A stretch of DNA of 64,000 bases from Levilactobacillus tangyuanensis (GCF_003946545.1 NZ_RHOA01000004.1:62001-126000), one strand, 5' to 3'; positions 33,092-41,850 are shown, counted from the first letter of the stretch. The notes: a model not told the origin generated them from the sequence alone. Made by a program: numbers and translations.

Positions 33092-33673
33092 ATGAAAGTG
33101 TTTAGCTATCTGTGGCGATGGGGCGGTGCGGTTGTGTTCGCTTTCCTAATGGTATTTCTCATATTTACGTATGTGTTACAAGTTGAGTCGTTTCGCGGAA
33201 CGGGAATGGCCCCTAACCTCAAGAGCAAGGATACCCTGGTCGTTTGGCGGATGGCCAAGGTTAAACGGTTGAGCGTGATTGCCTTTGATGCCCAGAGCGA
33301 AGTTCCGGGGTCTAAGGTTCATAGTACATTTGTCAAACGGGTCATCGGGATGCCGGGCGATCGCATCGTCAGCCGGAATGGTCAGATCTATGTGAACGGC
33401 AAGAAGCTTGACCAGTCATTTCTGAGTGCTAGTCAGCGCGAGCAAACCGGAAACTGGACCCTTAAGAGCTTGGGCCAGCAAAATGGCACGTCGAGCACGG
33501 TTGTCCCCAAGGGGAAATACTTTGTCTTGAGTGATGACCGGGCAACCACCCACGCCGAAGACAGTCGTGATTGGGGCTATGTCAGTGCCAAAAAAGTTGT
33601 GGGCGTGGCTAAGCTTGTTTTCTGGAGTGGATCGGGCGAACAACGGCAGCGAATTAACCAGTTAGCTAACTAA
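33092..33673 (+). CDS. Signal peptidase I-like protein lacking the catalytic serine
   Basis: This 193-residue protein has one N-terminal membrane helix (about 9-29) and the S26 peptidase fold. The catalytic-Lys box VKRVIGMPGD (Lys82) and the later box DDRATTHAEDSRDWG are present. In the first box, where the family has G-x-S-M-x-P, this protein reads GTGMAP, with Gly38 (codon GGA) in place of the nucleophilic serine. It should therefore not cleave signal peptides by the Ser/Lys mechanism. Inactive paralogues are known in the family (SpsA of Staphylococcus). AGGAGG precedes the ATG. It could help or regulate an active paralogue encoded elsewhere. Confidence 0.85.
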   Translation: MKVFSYLWRWGGAVVFAFLMVFLIFTYVLQVESFRGTGMAPNLKSKDTLVVWRMAKVKRLSVIAFDAQSEVPGSKVHSTFVKRVIGMPGDRIVSRNGQIYVNGKKLDQSFLSASQREQTGNWTLKSLGQQNGTSSTVVPKGKYFVLSDDRATTHAEDSRDWGYVSAKKVVGVAKLVFWSGSGEQRQRINQLAN

Positions 33674-33687
33674 TTGAGATGACAAAG

Positions 33688-33729
33688 CAGGAACTTCTCG
33701 GCATATAACCTAGGAGCTCCTGTTTTTTT
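33688..33729 (+). terminator. Terminator of the signal peptidase-like gene
   Basis: CAGGAACTTCT pairs imperfectly with AGGAGCTCCTG, followed by seven T. Confidence 0.75.
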
Positions 33730-33805
33730 GCTTAACTATTAAGGCTCACTCGCCGGGTAAATCCGGTATACTAAGGGAACTAAAGGTAAGGGAGCGATCA
33801 GTCAC

Positions 33806-33976
33806 ATGGATGATATATTCTATTACGCCGGAATTGCTTGCTTAGTCGTGACGGGGATGGCCCAATTAATCGTTGCCATTCGTTACCGTAGCTGGCAGGC
33901 ACAACCGCGGTGGGCAATTTGGGGTTGGCTGATGGGCATTGGATTGCTCAGCGTGGCCACCTTTTTGGCCATTTAA
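33806..33976 (+). CDS. Two-span membrane microprotein, 56 residues
   Basis: The protein has two hydrophobic helices (about residues 5-25 and 37-55) joined by a basic turn with RYRSWQAQPRW. It starts MDDIFYYAG. GGGAG lies about 11 bases before the ATG. The stop is 20 bases from the convergent CDF gene, with no room for a separate terminator. No family is recognised. Confidence 0.55.
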   Translation: MDDIFYYAGIACLVVTGMAQLIVAIRYRSWQAQPRWAIWGWLMGIGLLSVATFLAI

Positions 33977-33996
33977 GTCGCCAGGCTGCGTTTTCG

Positions 33997-34995
33997 TCAA
34001 GTTGGCTGATCGGCGGAACCTTTTTTCACGAAGGCACGATCGGCCGGCATGACCATCAAAGCGGTTTCGGTGACGCCGTATCGGGTATGAAGGAGCTGAT
34101 TAATGGTCTGGGTGAGTTGATAGATGGTGGCTGCCGTCATGTTGGGATTAACGGCAATTGTCACACTGACCATAATCAAGTTGCCGTCGTAGTAAGCCTT
34201 AATGAACAGGACGCGTTGAACGGCCGGCAAGTCGGCAACGGCCTGTTGATAGGCGGCCTCCAACCGTGGGTCGAAGTAGTCGACCAGTTTCAGTGCGCAC
34301 TGCCGGAAAATTTGAATGCCCACAAACAAGATATATAAACCCAGGGCAAAGCTGGCGGCGCCATCGATCCAATTGATGTGGAACCAGCCAACCCCCACGA
34401 TGGTGAACAGGGTGACGAGACTGGTTAGAACGTCGGTGAAGGTATCCTTGGCCGCGGCTGCCAACGCAGTATTTTTTAGCTGATGGGCCCACCGGCGATT
34501 GGACCACCAGAGTAAGGTGAGCAATAGGCCCGAAGCTGCCGCTGCGGCACCCGATAACAATGGTTGTAAATGTTCGTGGGATGGCCAGATTAAATGGTGA
34601 CCGGTCTCGAATAAAATATCCGCGGCAATGAAGACCATCATGATCCCGGCCAGCAGGGTATAGATTGTTTCAAAACGAAAACGAGATTGCTGCGTTCTTG
34701 GCCCAACGTGTGGACGGTCGACGGCAGCAATCGGGGCGCCCCACAGATCGTTGTCGCGAGTTTTACCGGCAATGTACAGGCCGGTCATGAGGAGACTGGT
34801 AGAAAAGATGCCGGATAGATTATTGAGGGCATCTGCCCGTAAGACTTGTGAGTGGCCAAACCAGGCTGCCAAGTCTTCAACGAGGAAGAGCGATAAATAA
34901 ATACCGGCATTTTCCCATAAATGACGGTTTGCCAGATTAAGATTGGCGACCACCGTTTGTTGCACGTGCTGCCAGTCCTGATTAGTGTCCTTCAT
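33997..34995 (-). CDS. Cation diffusion facilitator metal exporter
   Basis: This protein of about 332 residues belongs to the CDF family, which exports Zn2+, Mn2+, Fe2+ or Co2+ in exchange for protons. It has six membrane helices (about 40-220). The metal site lies in ADALNNLSG near residue 56 and AAAKDTFTDVLTS near 180, giving an Asp-rich site instead of the His-Asp pair of many Zn exporters. A cytoplasmic C-terminal domain follows. Tandem ATGs lie at 34998 and 34995. The second has 8-nt spacing from AGGAGG. That SD is buried in a long leader hairpin. Manganese is a plausible substrate, since lactobacilli accumulate it, but this is inference. Confidence 0.85.
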   Translation of the reverse strand: MKDTNQDWQHVQQTVVANLNLANRHLWENAGIYLSLFLVEDLAAWFGHSQVLRADALNNLSGIFSTSLLMTGLYIAGKTRDNDLWGAPIAAVDRPHVGPRTQQSRFRFETIYTLLAGIMMVFIAADILFETGHHLIWPSHEHLQPLLSGAAAAASGLLLTLLWWSNRRWAHQLKNTALAAAAKDTFTDVLTSLVTLFTIVGVGWFHINWIDGAASFALGLYILFVGIQIFRQCALKLVDYFDPRLEAAYQQAVADLPAVQRVLFIKAYYDGNLIMVSVTIAVNPNMTAATIYQLTQTINQLLHTRYGVTETALMVMPADRAFVKKGSADQPT

Positions 34996-35000
34996 CATCT

Positions 35001-35060
35001 TCACCTCCTGGGCCTGCTGCCGGATTTCTGGCTCCTATTAAGCCACAGGCGAGGAGGTGA
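35001..35060 (-). promoter_or_regulatory. SD-sequestering leader hairpin of the CDF exporter
   Basis: On the minus-strand RNA, TCACCTCCT (35060-35052) is perfectly complementary to AGGAGGTGA (35009-35001), which contains the SD. Inside it, GCCTG/CAGGC and TGGCT/AGCCA continue the helix, giving 9+5+5 base pairs with small bulges. As folded, the ribosome cannot reach the SD, so translation should need a signal that opens the hairpin. I do not see yybP-ykoY (Mn2+) or other known metal-riboswitch motifs. Confidence 0.6.
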
Positions 35061-35097
35061 GCTGCTTCACGTGCTCGTTAAACGGGGAGTTAGGCAT
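35038..35097 (-). CDS. Possible leader peptide of the CDF exporter
   Basis: A 19-codon frame, MPNSPFNEHVKQLTSSPVA, starts upstream of the SD-sequestering hairpin and runs through its 5' arm. It stops (TAA) in the apical loop. A ribosome translating it would open the stem and free the SD of the exporter. Against it, no SD precedes the ATG. Low confidence. Confidence 0.25.
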   Translation of the reverse strand: MPNSPFNEHVKQLTSSPVA

Positions 35098-35142
35098 GTT
35101 GACTGACGATTTGTGCGGAACCAAACGCCTAAAAATGGCCAC

Positions 35143-35175
35143 AAAAAAACCACATTCAATCGAATGTGGTTTTTC
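35143..35175 (-). terminator. Terminator of tmRNA
   Basis: ACCACATTC pairs with GAATGTGGT around AAT(C), with a T-run on the minus-strand side (seven A on the plus strand). Confidence 0.85.
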
Positions 35176-35205
35176 TCGTCATAGGTTTGGTCATACTGGC
35201 ATTTA

Positions 35206-35573
35206 TGGAGCCGGCGGGGATCGAACCCGCGTCCTAGCATATTGCCAACTTAACGTCTACACGCATAGGCAGACTACTTATAGTTTCACTGAATAACTTG
35301 CCGCCTGTCAGGGCCCACATACTCAGCTAACCTGATTCATCTCTTCTAACGTACTTCAGGTGGGAGCCGTTAGCGTAAGCCCGTTAAATTTAGGACCCAG
35401 ATCTAGACCGCGGGCAAGCCTAGGAGGATCTACGTTAAGCGCCTATTAAGCAGCTAAAGCGTAAGAATTGTTATTATTTTTTGCAGTTATAATAAACTGG
35501 ACCTTTTAACGTAGATGCCGCTACGACGCGCAGTCAAGCTTCAACCTATACCAGTCGAATCCAGAACGGCCCC
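35206..35573 (-). ncRNA. ssrA: Transfer-messenger RNA
   Basis: The 368-nt RNA has the tRNA-like ends: 5' GGGGCCG pairs with 3' CGGCTCC, and the T-arm GGGTTCGATCCCC is next to the 3' end. The resume codon GCA begins the tag reading frame at 35484, which encodes AKNNNNSYALAA and stops with TAA at 35446. This is the lactobacillar tag. The 3' CCA is not encoded. tmRNA rescues stalled ribosomes and marks the peptide for degradation. The promoter is read as TTGCAA-16-TAAACT upstream on the minus strand. Confidence 0.97.
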
Positions 35574-35848
35574 ATGACGATACTGATACAGTTTATCACA
35601 ACTTGCTGGGCTTGCAAAACTAGGCGCTCAATAAAGGGCAATAAAACCCCGAAGTTCCTTAACGATATAGTATAATAAAACATGTAGGTGCCAAATATTT
35701 ATTGATTAATGGTGAACCGACAAAAAGTTACAGAAAGATCATGGTTCCATCATGGCCCCTTCCAATGAAATTGGTAGGCTTAACGCCATATAAACCCTAA
35801 CTTTTTACTGGCTCCGTAGAAGGACAGTAATTTTCTCTGGAGGTCGCA
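35574..35848. other. Intergenic region between tmRNA and the two-component operon
   Basis: It holds the divergent tmRNA promoter at its left and a TATAAT box (35671-35676) for the response-regulator gene. The TATAAT leaves a 5' leader of about 165 bases. No clear terminator or known riboswitch is seen in that leader. Confidence 0.45.
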
Positions 35849-36583
35849 ATGAAATTATTAATGATCGAAGATAATCATTCTGTTTCTCAAATGATGTCGA
35901 TGTTTTTTAAAAAAGAACAATGGGATGCCCATTTTGCCTACGATGGCAAGGAAGCCATGACCATGTTTTCGGCGACGCCAAATGAATGGGACATGGTTAC
36001 GTTGGACTTGAACCTGCCTGAAATGGACGGCATGCAGGTCAGCGCTGAGATTCGCAAGATTTCGCCAACGGTGCCGATTATCATGCTGACAGCGCGGGAC
36101 TCGGAGAGTGACCAGGTTCTGGGACTCGAGATGGGGGCGGATGACTACGTGACCAAGCCCTTCAGTCCAATTACCCTGATTGCCCGGATTAAGGCGCTAC
36201 ATCGGCGAGCAGGACTGGGCGCGACTGCCCGGCCAGCTGCGGATGTTCCAGCCGATGACACAGAGGCCTTCGACGTGATTACTGACAACTTCAAGCTCAA
36301 CACCAAGACGCGGGAGGCTTACCTGAATGGTCGCCAGATTCAGGATTTGACGCCCAAGGAATTCGATTTGTTGAAGACCTTAGCACAGAAGCCCCGTCAG
36401 GTCTTCTCAAGGGAACAGTTGCTTCAGTTGGTTTGGGACTATGAGTACTATGGTGATGAACGGACCGTGGATGCCCATATTAAAAAGCTACGGCAAAAGA
36501 TTGAAAAGGTTGGTCCTCAGATTATTCAAACGGTTTGGGGTGTGGGTTATAAATTTGATGACAGTGGAGCCGATCAACAATGA
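35849..36583 (+). CDS. OmpR-family response regulator
   Basis: This 244-residue regulator has a receiver domain (about 1-120), with acidic residues Glu7 and Asp8, phospho-acceptor Asp53 in LDLNLPEMDG, and the switch Lys in VTKPFSP. After an unusually long, Ala/Pro-rich linker (about 125-150) comes a winged-helix DNA-binding domain (about 150-240) with LTPKEFDLLKTLAQ and DERTVDAHIKKLRQKI. TGGAGG lies 7-8 bases before the ATG. Its stop overlaps the kinase ATG by four bases. The signal and targets are unknown. Confidence 0.92.
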   Translation: MKLLMIEDNHSVSQMMSMFFKKEQWDAHFAYDGKEAMTMFSATPNEWDMVTLDLNLPEMDGMQVSAEIRKISPTVPIIMLTARDSESDQVLGLEMGADDYVTKPFSPITLIARIKALHRRAGLGATARPAADVPADDTEAFDVITDNFKLNTKTREAYLNGRQIQDLTPKEFDLLKTLAQKPRQVFSREQLLQLVWDYEYYGDERTVDAHIKKLRQKIEKVGPQIIQTVWGVGYKFDDSGADQQ

Positions 36584-38055
36584 AGTTAATGTATCAACAG
36601 ATGCTCGGATTTTTCGCGGCAATTATGATTATTCTCGTGCTCATGGGGGTTTCATATTCGCAGATGACCCGGCGAATGGTGTATAGCAACACCTGGAATT
36701 CTCTAGAAAAATATTCGAACAGTCTGATTGAGCAGTCGTTACGGATTAGTTCTCAGGATCCTAAGACCGTTAATTTTGACACCACGGCGCTAGCTAACAG
36801 TGAGCAGCTGTTGCAAAACCAGGCGGTGAGCACCACGATCTATAGCGCAACGAATCAGATTGTTTTTCCAGCCAACGTTTATCAACAATCGATCAAACCG
36901 GCTGATTGGAAAAAACTGAAAAACAATCAGATTATCCACAAGGTGGTTGACCGTCAGGTTCGCAATAAGAATGGCCGCGTTAGCCCAGCAATGACGGAAG
37001 TGATGAAACCGTATTTCTATAACCACAAACTAGTGGCGGTCGTTGTCATGGGCGCGTTCGTCTCTGACATCAATACCAGTGTGAACCAGATTAACCGGAA
37101 CTTGATTCGGGCCTTACTGTTATCCTGTATCGTCGCGATTGTTGCCAGTTACATCTTGGCTCGCTACTACACGTCGCGAATTAATCGCCTGCGAACGGCG
37201 ACCAACCAGGTTGCCAAAGGGAATTATGATGTGCAGATGGCCAGTCGTAATCGGGATGAAATTGATGACTTGATCAATGATTTTAATGGGATGACCCATT
37301 CATTGAAGGCGTCGCAAGACGAGATTCAACGTCAAGAAGAACGTCGACGAGAATTCATGGCCAACGCATCTCATGAGATGCGGACGCCACTAACCACGAT
37401 TAACGGTCTCTTGGAGGGGATGGCGTACGATGCCATTCCGGAGGAGAGTAAGGAAGAGAGTATCGAATTAATGCGTAGCGAGACGAGCCGGTTGATTCGG
37501 CTAGTCAATGAAAATTTAGACTACGAAAAGATTCGCTCCAATCAAATCGCGTTGAATCTTCATGAATTTAATGCGGTGGATGCCTTGCACAATATCGTTG
37601 AGCAATTGAAGCAAAAGGCCGACGACAAGGGTGACAGCCTGAATCTGGAAGCGGCGAAGGAGGTCCCAGTCTTTGCCGACTATGACCGCTTCGTACAGAT
37701 CATGTTTAACATTACGCAAAATGCCATTCAATTTACCGATAACGGTCAAGTAACCCTGTCGGCGCAACGCGGCTATGAAGAAACCATCGTTAAGGTGGCC
37801 GATACCGGGATGGGTATGACCGAACACCAACTGGCAAACATTTGGGAACGGTACTATAAGGCCGATCCTTCGCGGAAGAATACCAAGTATGGTGAATCCG
37901 GGTTAGGCCTATCGATCGTGCATCAGCTGGTCCAGTTGCATCATGGTAAGATTAGCGTCACCAGTAAGGCCGGTGTGGGGACCACCTTTACCGTCATCTT
38001 CCCCGATCAACATCAAACCAATTCAGAACGAGTTAAAGAGACACCGACAGATTAG
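36580..38055 (+). CDS. Sensor histidine kinase
   Basis: This 491-residue kinase has an N-terminal helix (about 7-28) and an extracellular sensor region of about 135 residues. A second helix (about 175-197) is followed by HAMP (about 197-250). The dimerisation domain has phospho-acceptor His265 in NASHEMRTPL. The ATPase domain has an N-box near NITQNAIQF, with ADTGMGM and GESGLGLSIV. The gene overlaps the response regulator (ATGA), so they form one two-component system. The architecture resembles envelope-stress or cell-wall-sensing kinases, but the stimulus cannot be inferred. Confidence 0.92.
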   Translation: MKLMYQQMLGFFAAIMIILVLMGVSYSQMTRRMVYSNTWNSLEKYSNSLIEQSLRISSQDPKTVNFDTTALANSEQLLQNQAVSTTIYSATNQIVFPANVYQQSIKPADWKKLKNNQIIHKVVDRQVRNKNGRVSPAMTEVMKPYFYNHKLVAVVVMGAFVSDINTSVNQINRNLIRALLLSCIVAIVASYILARYYTSRINRLRTATNQVAKGNYDVQMASRNRDEIDDLINDFNGMTHSLKASQDEIQRQEERRREFMANASHEMRTPLTTINGLLEGMAYDAIPEESKEESIELMRSETSRLIRLVNENLDYEKIRSNQIALNLHEFNAVDALHNIVEQLKQKADDKGDSLNLEAAKEVPVFADYDRFVQIMFNITQNAIQFTDNGQVTLSAQRGYEETIVKVADTGMGMTEHQLANIWERYYKADPSRKNTKYGESGLGLSIVHQLVQLHHGKISVTSKAGVGTTFTVIFPDQHQTNSERVKETPTD

Positions 38056-38118
38056 TCAATGGCTGTGTTAGTGTGGGTTTCATGCTACAATAGCAGATAG
38101 TCATTAAGGAGGAAACTT

Positions 38119-39267
38119 GTGAAACGAGTACAAATTACAGGGAAGTCCGTCCGGAAGTTTGAGGATGGGTACCCAATCGTATCAATAACAGATTTAGAAG
38201 ACCGCAATGATTTTGATAATGGTGCCTGGGTGCAATTAGAAAATCACGGTCACTTTGTGGCCACGGCATACTTTGCCAAGCAACATCGGGGCGTTGGGTA
38301 TGTCCTGAGCCTTAAGGAAAATGAAGCAATTGATGAGCGCTTCTTTGCCAGCAAATTTAGAGCCGCCGTTGCTCGGCGCTCTGCCTTCAAGGACGAAGCA
38401 GCCTACCGGTTATTCAATGGTGCCGGCGACAATCTCGGTGGCCTAGCTGTAGATGTTTACAACGGGTTATACATTTTCCGTTGGCAGAACACGGCCCTGA
38501 ACCGTCAATCAAAATTAATTTACGCTGGCTTTCAACGGGTCGTGGGTAAGGATGCCGTCATGTTAGCTACGACACCAGGCCATGATAACCTGACGATCGT
38601 GAATGGTAAGCTCCCAGATATGCAAACAGAAGTCATGGAAGATGGTGTCAGCTATCCCATCGACTTGACGGTTGGCCGTTCACAATTAGCCTTAGAGTTC
38701 CGTGATATTCGGGCCTGGGTTAAGGCCAATAGTGAGCAAAAGCACCTTTTAAACTTGTACAGTGCTGAAACCGGTTTGGTGACGGCTGCCATGGCCGGCG
38801 ATGCGGTTGAGGCCGTGACCGTCGACCCAACCAATCGAGCAACGACGACGATTCAAACGCAATTGGCCGCTAACAACTTGGATCAGGCTGCCGTTGAAAT
38901 GCGGACGATGGATGTCTCCAACTACTTGGACTATGCCAGCAAGCATGAGTTATCCTTCGATATCGTCTCGATTAATCCACCAGCCTTTATTCGCGGGAAG
39001 AAGCATTCCTTCACCCTGGAACAAGACCTGCCAGAATTATTGCGTCAGGCTTTAGCGGTTACCCACAGTGGTTCTCAAATTATTTTAACCACGACGACGC
39101 CAACGTATTCGATGAAGCGTTTGCGGCAGACGGTGGGGGATGTGTTAGAAAATTATACCGGTTCTGTAAGTATTTCCAATGAGTTCCTGGCACCGGCCGA
39201 TTTCCACAGTAATTCCGCCGATCGTCACGGGGAAGCCTTAAAGGGATTAGAGTTAACGATTAATTAA
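38119..39267 (+). CDS. Class I rRNA methyltransferase, RlmI-like
   Basis: This 382-residue protein has an N-terminal PUA domain (about 1-75), which ends with AKQHRGVGYVLS, an RlmI-type middle domain and a SAM-binding Rossmann fold. LLNLYSAETGLVTAAMAGDA is motif I (about 214-233), and the catalytic region SINPPAF (about 291) replaces the more usual DPPxF. RlmI makes m5C in 23S rRNA. Lactobacillar members may methylate other bases. The gene starts with GTG behind AAGGAGG, and an extended -10 (TGCTACAAT) lies upstream. Confidence 0.82.
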   Translation: MKRVQITGKSVRKFEDGYPIVSITDLEDRNDFDNGAWVQLENHGHFVATAYFAKQHRGVGYVLSLKENEAIDERFFASKFRAAVARRSAFKDEAAYRLFNGAGDNLGGLAVDVYNGLYIFRWQNTALNRQSKLIYAGFQRVVGKDAVMLATTPGHDNLTIVNGKLPDMQTEVMEDGVSYPIDLTVGRSQLALEFRDIRAWVKANSEQKHLLNLYSAETGLVTAAMAGDAVEAVTVDPTNRATTTIQTQLAANNLDQAAVEMRTMDVSNYLDYASKHELSFDIVSINPPAFIRGKKHSFTLEQDLPELLRQALAVTHSGSQIILTTTTPTYSMKRLRQTVGDVLENYTGSVSISNEFLAPADFHSNSADRHGEALKGLELTIN

Positions 39268-39295
39268 TGAAAAGATTGTGAAAACACAATTTGAA

Positions 39296-39340
39296 GAGTC
39301 GACGGTAAGGATAGACCACTTACCGATCGACTCTTTTTTT
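39296..39340 (+). terminator. Terminator of the methyltransferase gene
   Basis: GAGTCGACGGTAAG pairs with CTTACCGATCGACTC, followed by seven T. Confidence 0.9.
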
Positions 39341-39393
39341 AATGCGAACCGGTTTACTTTTGGAATAGAAAACTTTAAACTTACTATTACAAT

Positions 39394-39407
39394 TAAAACC
39401 GCTTTCA
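39394..39407 (+). promoter_or_regulatory. Candidate cre-like operator before glcU
   Basis: TAAAACCGCTTTCA matches cre at 12 of 14 positions. It overlaps an inverted repeat AAACC/GGTTT (39396-39414) just downstream of TACAAT (39388-39393). A sugar-dependent repressor is plausible but unproven. Confidence 0.35.
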
Positions 39408-39450
39408 GTGGTTTACCGCATAATTGAAATGAGAATTGAGGCTTACAACA

Positions 39451-40317
39451 ATGGACATTCTTCTAGCTTTAATCCCCACAATCTGTTGGGGAAGTATCGG
39501 ATTAATCAGTGGCCGCTTGGGTGGCACATCGTACCAGCAGACGCTGGGGATGACTGCCGGGGCAGTTCTCTTTGGGACCTTTTCCCTATTCTATTACCAA
39601 CCAAACCTTTCCGTTATGGCGATGGTGGTTGGGATCGCTTCCGGACTTTGCTGGTCCGTGGGGCAATTTGAGCAATTTCAATCGATGAAATTTATTGGTA
39701 TTTCCCGAACGGTCCCCATCTCTACGGGGCTTCAATTGGTTGGGACGGCGCTCGCCGGTGTCCTATTATTCCATGAATGGACGACCACTAAGATGATTAC
39801 CCTGGGGACGATCGCCGTGATCGTTCTGATCGTTGGGGCCGCAATGACGTCTCTGCGTGATAAGAACGCTGTCGCTGGCAGTAGTCAACCGATGGAGGCC
39901 GGTAAGGGCTCCATGGCGTTGGCCATTTCGACGATTGGCTACATTCTTTACACCGTGATTGTTGAGTGGTCTGGCTTGAAGGCAACGCGGATCATTTTCC
40001 CACAATCCTTGGGGATGATTCTTGGGGCCATTATCTTTGTCCTGTTTTCACGGCAACAAGTTATGCACAAGGCAACGGCCAAGAATATCCTGACCGGGAT
40101 CGTTTGGGGCGTGGGGAACTTCTTCATGTTCATGTCGATTCCTAAGGTTGGGTTGGCCATCAGTTACTCGTTGGCACAATGTGGAATCGTGATCTCCACC
40201 TTCGGCAGCATCTGGTTATTAGGCGAGAAGAAAACCAAGCGTGAGATGGTTTACATCACGATTGGCTCACTGCTGGTTGTGGCCGGTGGGGTCACGCTCG
40301 GCATTATGAAAAAATAA
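39451..40317 (+). CDS. glcU: GlcU/RbsU-type sugar permease
   Basis: This 288-residue membrane protein has ten hydrophobic helices in two internal halves, the GRP (glucose/ribose porter) arrangement of the drug/metabolite superfamily. It begins MDILLALIPTICWGSIGL. The family imports glucose or ribose with protons, without phosphorylation. ATG 39451 lies 9 bases after TGAGG. The earlier in-frame TTG overlaps the SD region. It precedes pgi, so uptake of free glucose and entry into central metabolism are encoded side by side, although each has its own promoter. Confidence 0.82.
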   Translation: MDILLALIPTICWGSIGLISGRLGGTSYQQTLGMTAGAVLFGTFSLFYYQPNLSVMAMVVGIASGLCWSVGQFEQFQSMKFIGISRTVPISTGLQLVGTALAGVLLFHEWTTTKMITLGTIAVIVLIVGAAMTSLRDKNAVAGSSQPMEAGKGSMALAISTIGYILYTVIVEWSGLKATRIIFPQSLGMILGAIIFVLFSRQQVMHKATAKNILTGIVWGVGNFFMFMSIPKVGLAISYSLAQCGIVISTFGSIWLLGEKKTKREMVYITIGSLLVVAGGVTLGIMKK

Positions 40318-40327
40318 GTATATTGAG

Positions 40328-40357
40328 ACCAGTCGCTGATGGTGACTGGTTTTTTTA
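40328..40357 (+). terminator. Terminator of glcU
   Basis: ACCAGTC pairs with GACTGGT, followed by seven T. Confidence 0.85.
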
Positions 40358-40379
40358 TTGGTTGCTTTGGACTATACCA

Positions 40380-40407
40380 TTTACATTCTTGGGGATTGCG
40401 TTATAAT
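40380..40407 (+). promoter_or_regulatory. Promoter of pgi
   Basis: TTTACA (40380-40385) and TATAAT (40402-40407) are 16 bp apart. Confidence 0.75.
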
Positions 40408-40444
40408 GTTCTTGTCTATAACAATAAAAGTGAGGTTATCTAAT

Positions 40445-41791
40445 ATGGCACATATCGCCTTTGATCGTTCCAAGCTGACACCCTTTATCCATGACAATGA
40501 ATTGGGAGAAATGCAGGCGCTCGTTACCGCTGCAGACACCGAATTACGTCAGGGAACTGGTGCGGGTAGTGACTTCCGTGACTGGTTAAACTTACCTAAG
40601 GATTACGACAAGTCTGAATTCGCTCGGATTAAAACCGCGGCCAAGAAGATTCGTTCCGACTCCGAAGTCCTTGTTGTCATTGGTATTGGGGGTTCTTACC
40701 TAGGTGCCAAGATGGCTGTTGACTTCTTGCACGACACGTTCTTTAACTACTTGCCGGCTGAGAAGCGTCAGGGTCCTCAAGTGATCTTTGCTGGGAACTC
40801 GATCAGTCCAGATTATGTCCACGACCTAATCAATTTGATTGGCGACCGTGATTTTTCCGTTAACGTGATTTCGAAGTCTGGGACCACGACGGAACCTTCC
40901 ATTGCCTTTCGGATCTTTAAGGAAATGTTAGTTAAGAAGTACGGTGAAGACGGCGCGAAGTCACGGATTTACGCCACGACCGATAAGCAACGTGGGGCCT
41001 TGAAGACCGAAGCGGATGCTGCTGGATACGAGACGTTTGTCATCCCTGATGGCGTTGGTGGCCGATACTCCGTCCTGACTGCCGTTGGATTATTACCAAT
41101 CGCCGCTTCAGGGGCCGACATCGACGAATTGATGGCCGGTGCCGCTGCAGCCCAAGACGACTACACGGATCCTGACCTCACCAAGAATGCGGCTTACCAA
41201 TACGCTGCACTGCGGAATATCCTGTACCGGAAGGGTTACACGACTGAATTGCTGGAAAATTACGAACCACGTCTGCAATACTTCGCAGAGTGGTGGAAGC
41301 AATTAATGGGTGAATCCGAAGGGAAAGACCAAAAGGGCATTTATCCATCATCCGCTAACTTCAGTACCGACTTGCACTCATTGGGTCAATACATCCAAGA
41401 GGGTCGGCGGAACCTGATGGAAACGGTAATTACCGTTGATAAGCCACAAAATGACGTGAACGTCCCAAGTGCCGCCGATGACCTCGATGGCCTGAAGTAT
41501 TTGGAAGGCAAGCCAATGAGCTTCGTTAACCGCAAGGCCTACGAAGGGGTTGTCTTAGCGCATACTGATGGTGGCGTTCCTAACATGGGGGTTCATATTC
41601 CTGACCAAACGCCTTACACACTGGGTTATCTGATCTACTTCTTCGAAGTGGCCGTTGCAATTTCTGGTTATTTGAATGGGATTAACCCATTCAACCAACC
41701 GGGGGTTGAAGCTTACAAGACCAACATGTTTGCACTTCTTGGCAAGCCTGGTTTTGAAAAGTTAGGGAAAGAATTGAACGATCGGCTTTAA
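40445..41791 (+). CDS. pgi: Glucose-6-phosphate isomerase
   Basis: This enzyme interconverts glucose-6-phosphate and fructose-6-phosphate. The 448-residue protein, the short Gram-positive form, has two SIS domains. [10 protein letters not shown] (about 76) and [10 protein letters not shown] (about 143) bind phosphate. The catalytic Glu lies in the [10 protein letters not shown] region (about 320), and the C-terminal His/Lys region [13 protein letters not shown] is intact. ATG 40445 follows GAGGTT. The longer frame from 40358 crosses the promoter and is not used. Fructose-6-phosphate made here feeds glmS. Confidence 0.97.
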   Translation: MAHIAFDRSKLTPFIHDNELGEMQALVTAADTELRQGTGAGSDFRDWLNLPKDYDKSEFARIKTAAKKIRSDSEVLVVIGIGGSYLGAKMAVDFLHDTFFNYLPAEKRQGPQVIFAGNSISPDYVHDLINLIGDRDFSVNVISKSGTTTEPSIAFRIFKEMLVKKYGEDGAKSRIYATTDKQRGALKTEADAAGYETFVIPDGVGGRYSVLTAVGLLPIAASGADIDELMAGAAAAQDDYTDPDLTKNAAYQYAALRNILYRKGYTTELLENYEPRLQYFAEWWKQLMGESEGKDQKGIYPSSANFSTDLHSLGQYIQEGRRNLMETVITVDKPQNDVNVPSAADDLDGLKYLEGKPMSFVNRKAYEGVVLAHTDGGVPNMGVHIPDQTPYTLGYLIYFFEVAVAISGYLNGINPFNQPGVEAYKTNMFALLGKPGFEKLGKELNDRL

Positions 41792-41814
41792 TTAACGAAG
41801 GAAATTCATTGTAA

Positions 41815-41850
41815 ATGTCTGCGGATCGATTGATCTGCAGGCATTTTTTA
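41815..41850 (+). terminator. Terminator of pgi
   Basis: ATGTCTGCGGATC pairs with GATCTGCAGGCAT around GATT, followed by six T. Confidence 0.9.

Noticed and set aside
33910-34338. 142-codon ORF on the plus strand
   Set aside because: It is antisense to the CDF exporter gene and overlaps the convergent microprotein gene. Its His/Gly-rich composition is typical of a shadow frame.
35574-35848. Riboswitch in the leader of the two-component operon
   Set aside because: The leader is long (about 165 bases), but I see no paired terminator/antiterminator and no known aptamer motif.
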